A stretch of DNA of 40,758 nucleotides from contig JAAWCJ010000028.1 in the NCBI GenBank assembly GCA_022793195.1, forward strand, positions 1-40,758. The letters are read 5' to 3'. Within the stretch, counting starts at the first letter, position 1, and each line of letters opens with the position of its first letter. A program made the translations under genes and the position numbers. This DNA comes from Lachnospiraceae bacterium (lineage in GTDB: Bacteria; Bacillota; Clostridia; Lachnospirales; Lachnospiraceae). The notes under the pieces were generated by a model. That model searched no databases, was not told where the DNA came from, and saw only the letters and a program-made list of their open reading frames with translations. This document shows, one piece after another, positions 40,602 to 40,758 of the stretch.

Positions 40602-40758
40602 TTAATACCTGATTTTCCTCAACATCTGTTCCAGCGTCTTTTTGATCGTTGAGTCGATCTGACTTTGGATACTGTTCACATTATTGCGGTCAACATTCCC
40701 ATTGATAACAACTTCATTATTATTCACGATATTAATATCATTATTCGTAGGTTTAAAA
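40602..40758 (-). CDS. C-terminal end of an unrecognised protein, cut by the window
   Basis: The minus strand is open from the window edge to a TAA at 40602, giving about 51 residues. The visible end is rich in Asn, Val and Ile (NNDINIVNNNEVV) and closes with a charged helix (KKTLEQMLRKIRY). It may be the C terminus of a phage structural protein, such as a tail or tape-measure protein, because the holin gene follows in the same direction, but I cannot assign it. The 5' end is outside the window. Confidence 0.55.
   Translation of the reverse strand, partial: FKPTNNDINIVNNNEVVINGNVDRNNVNSIQSQIDSTIKKTLEQMLRKIRY

Overview
The window looks like chromosomal DNA of a Clostridia/Lachnospiraceae-type Firmicute. 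Supporting signs are strong GGAGG ribosome-binding sites, consensus sigma-A promoters with 17-bp spacers, GTG and TTG starts, gatCAB, a RelQ-type small alarmone synthetase, a NAD-type glutamate dehydrogenase, and FtsX-class ABC permeases without outer-membrane partners. GC content is moderate. It is mostly core and housekeeping DNA with a few accessory traits; there is no rRNA and no CRISPR array. The species cannot be named from the sequence alone.

Left part (1-10.8 kb): two tRNA-Ser genes on the minus strand share one promoter. A PurF-like phosphoribosyltransferase follows that has lost its N-terminal glutaminase cysteine. A long minus-strand block then holds, in transcription order, a degraded AAA/PD-(D/E)XK pseudogene, a membrane-anchored endonuclease/exonuclease/phosphatase-fold protein, an OmpR-type regulator, its histidine kinase, an ABC ATPase, a 780-aa FtsX-type permease and a Gfo/Idh oxidoreductase. 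A pair of 21-bp-phased direct repeats sits just upstream of the ATPase gene and probably binds the regulator.

Middle (10.8-20.9 kb): a class II aldolase gene is divergent from its probable DeoR-family repressor. A DUF819 membrane protein is divergent from a PepV dipeptidase and an L-Ala-D/L-Glu epimerase, which suggests uptake and use of cell-wall dipeptides. Glutamate dehydrogenase follows, then an operon of a three-S1-domain RNA-binding protein, a RelQ synthetase and a dTDP-4-dehydrorhamnose reductase-like enzyme.

Right part (21-40.8 kb): a MacAB-like exporter operon carries two different membrane fusion proteins around one ATPase; the second is interrupted by a Ser/Asp/Pro-rich linker and two related modules. 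Next come a Na/Pi cotransporter-PhoU fusion, an ABC exporter whose permease carries a very long coiled-coil hairpin, a Cof-type HAD phosphatase, a CNNM/HlyC-type CBS protein, a CmpB-like membrane protein, gatCAB, and at the right edge a phage-type holin with the 3' end of another gene.

The least expected features are two large fold-back DNA elements of about 275 and 334 bp. They fill the gaps between convergent genes at 12656-12930 and 26396-26729, and each touches a stop codon. A smaller stop-to-stop palindrome lies at 35178-35228. They look like structured bidirectional terminators or MITE-like elements and are my main candidates for something undescribed.
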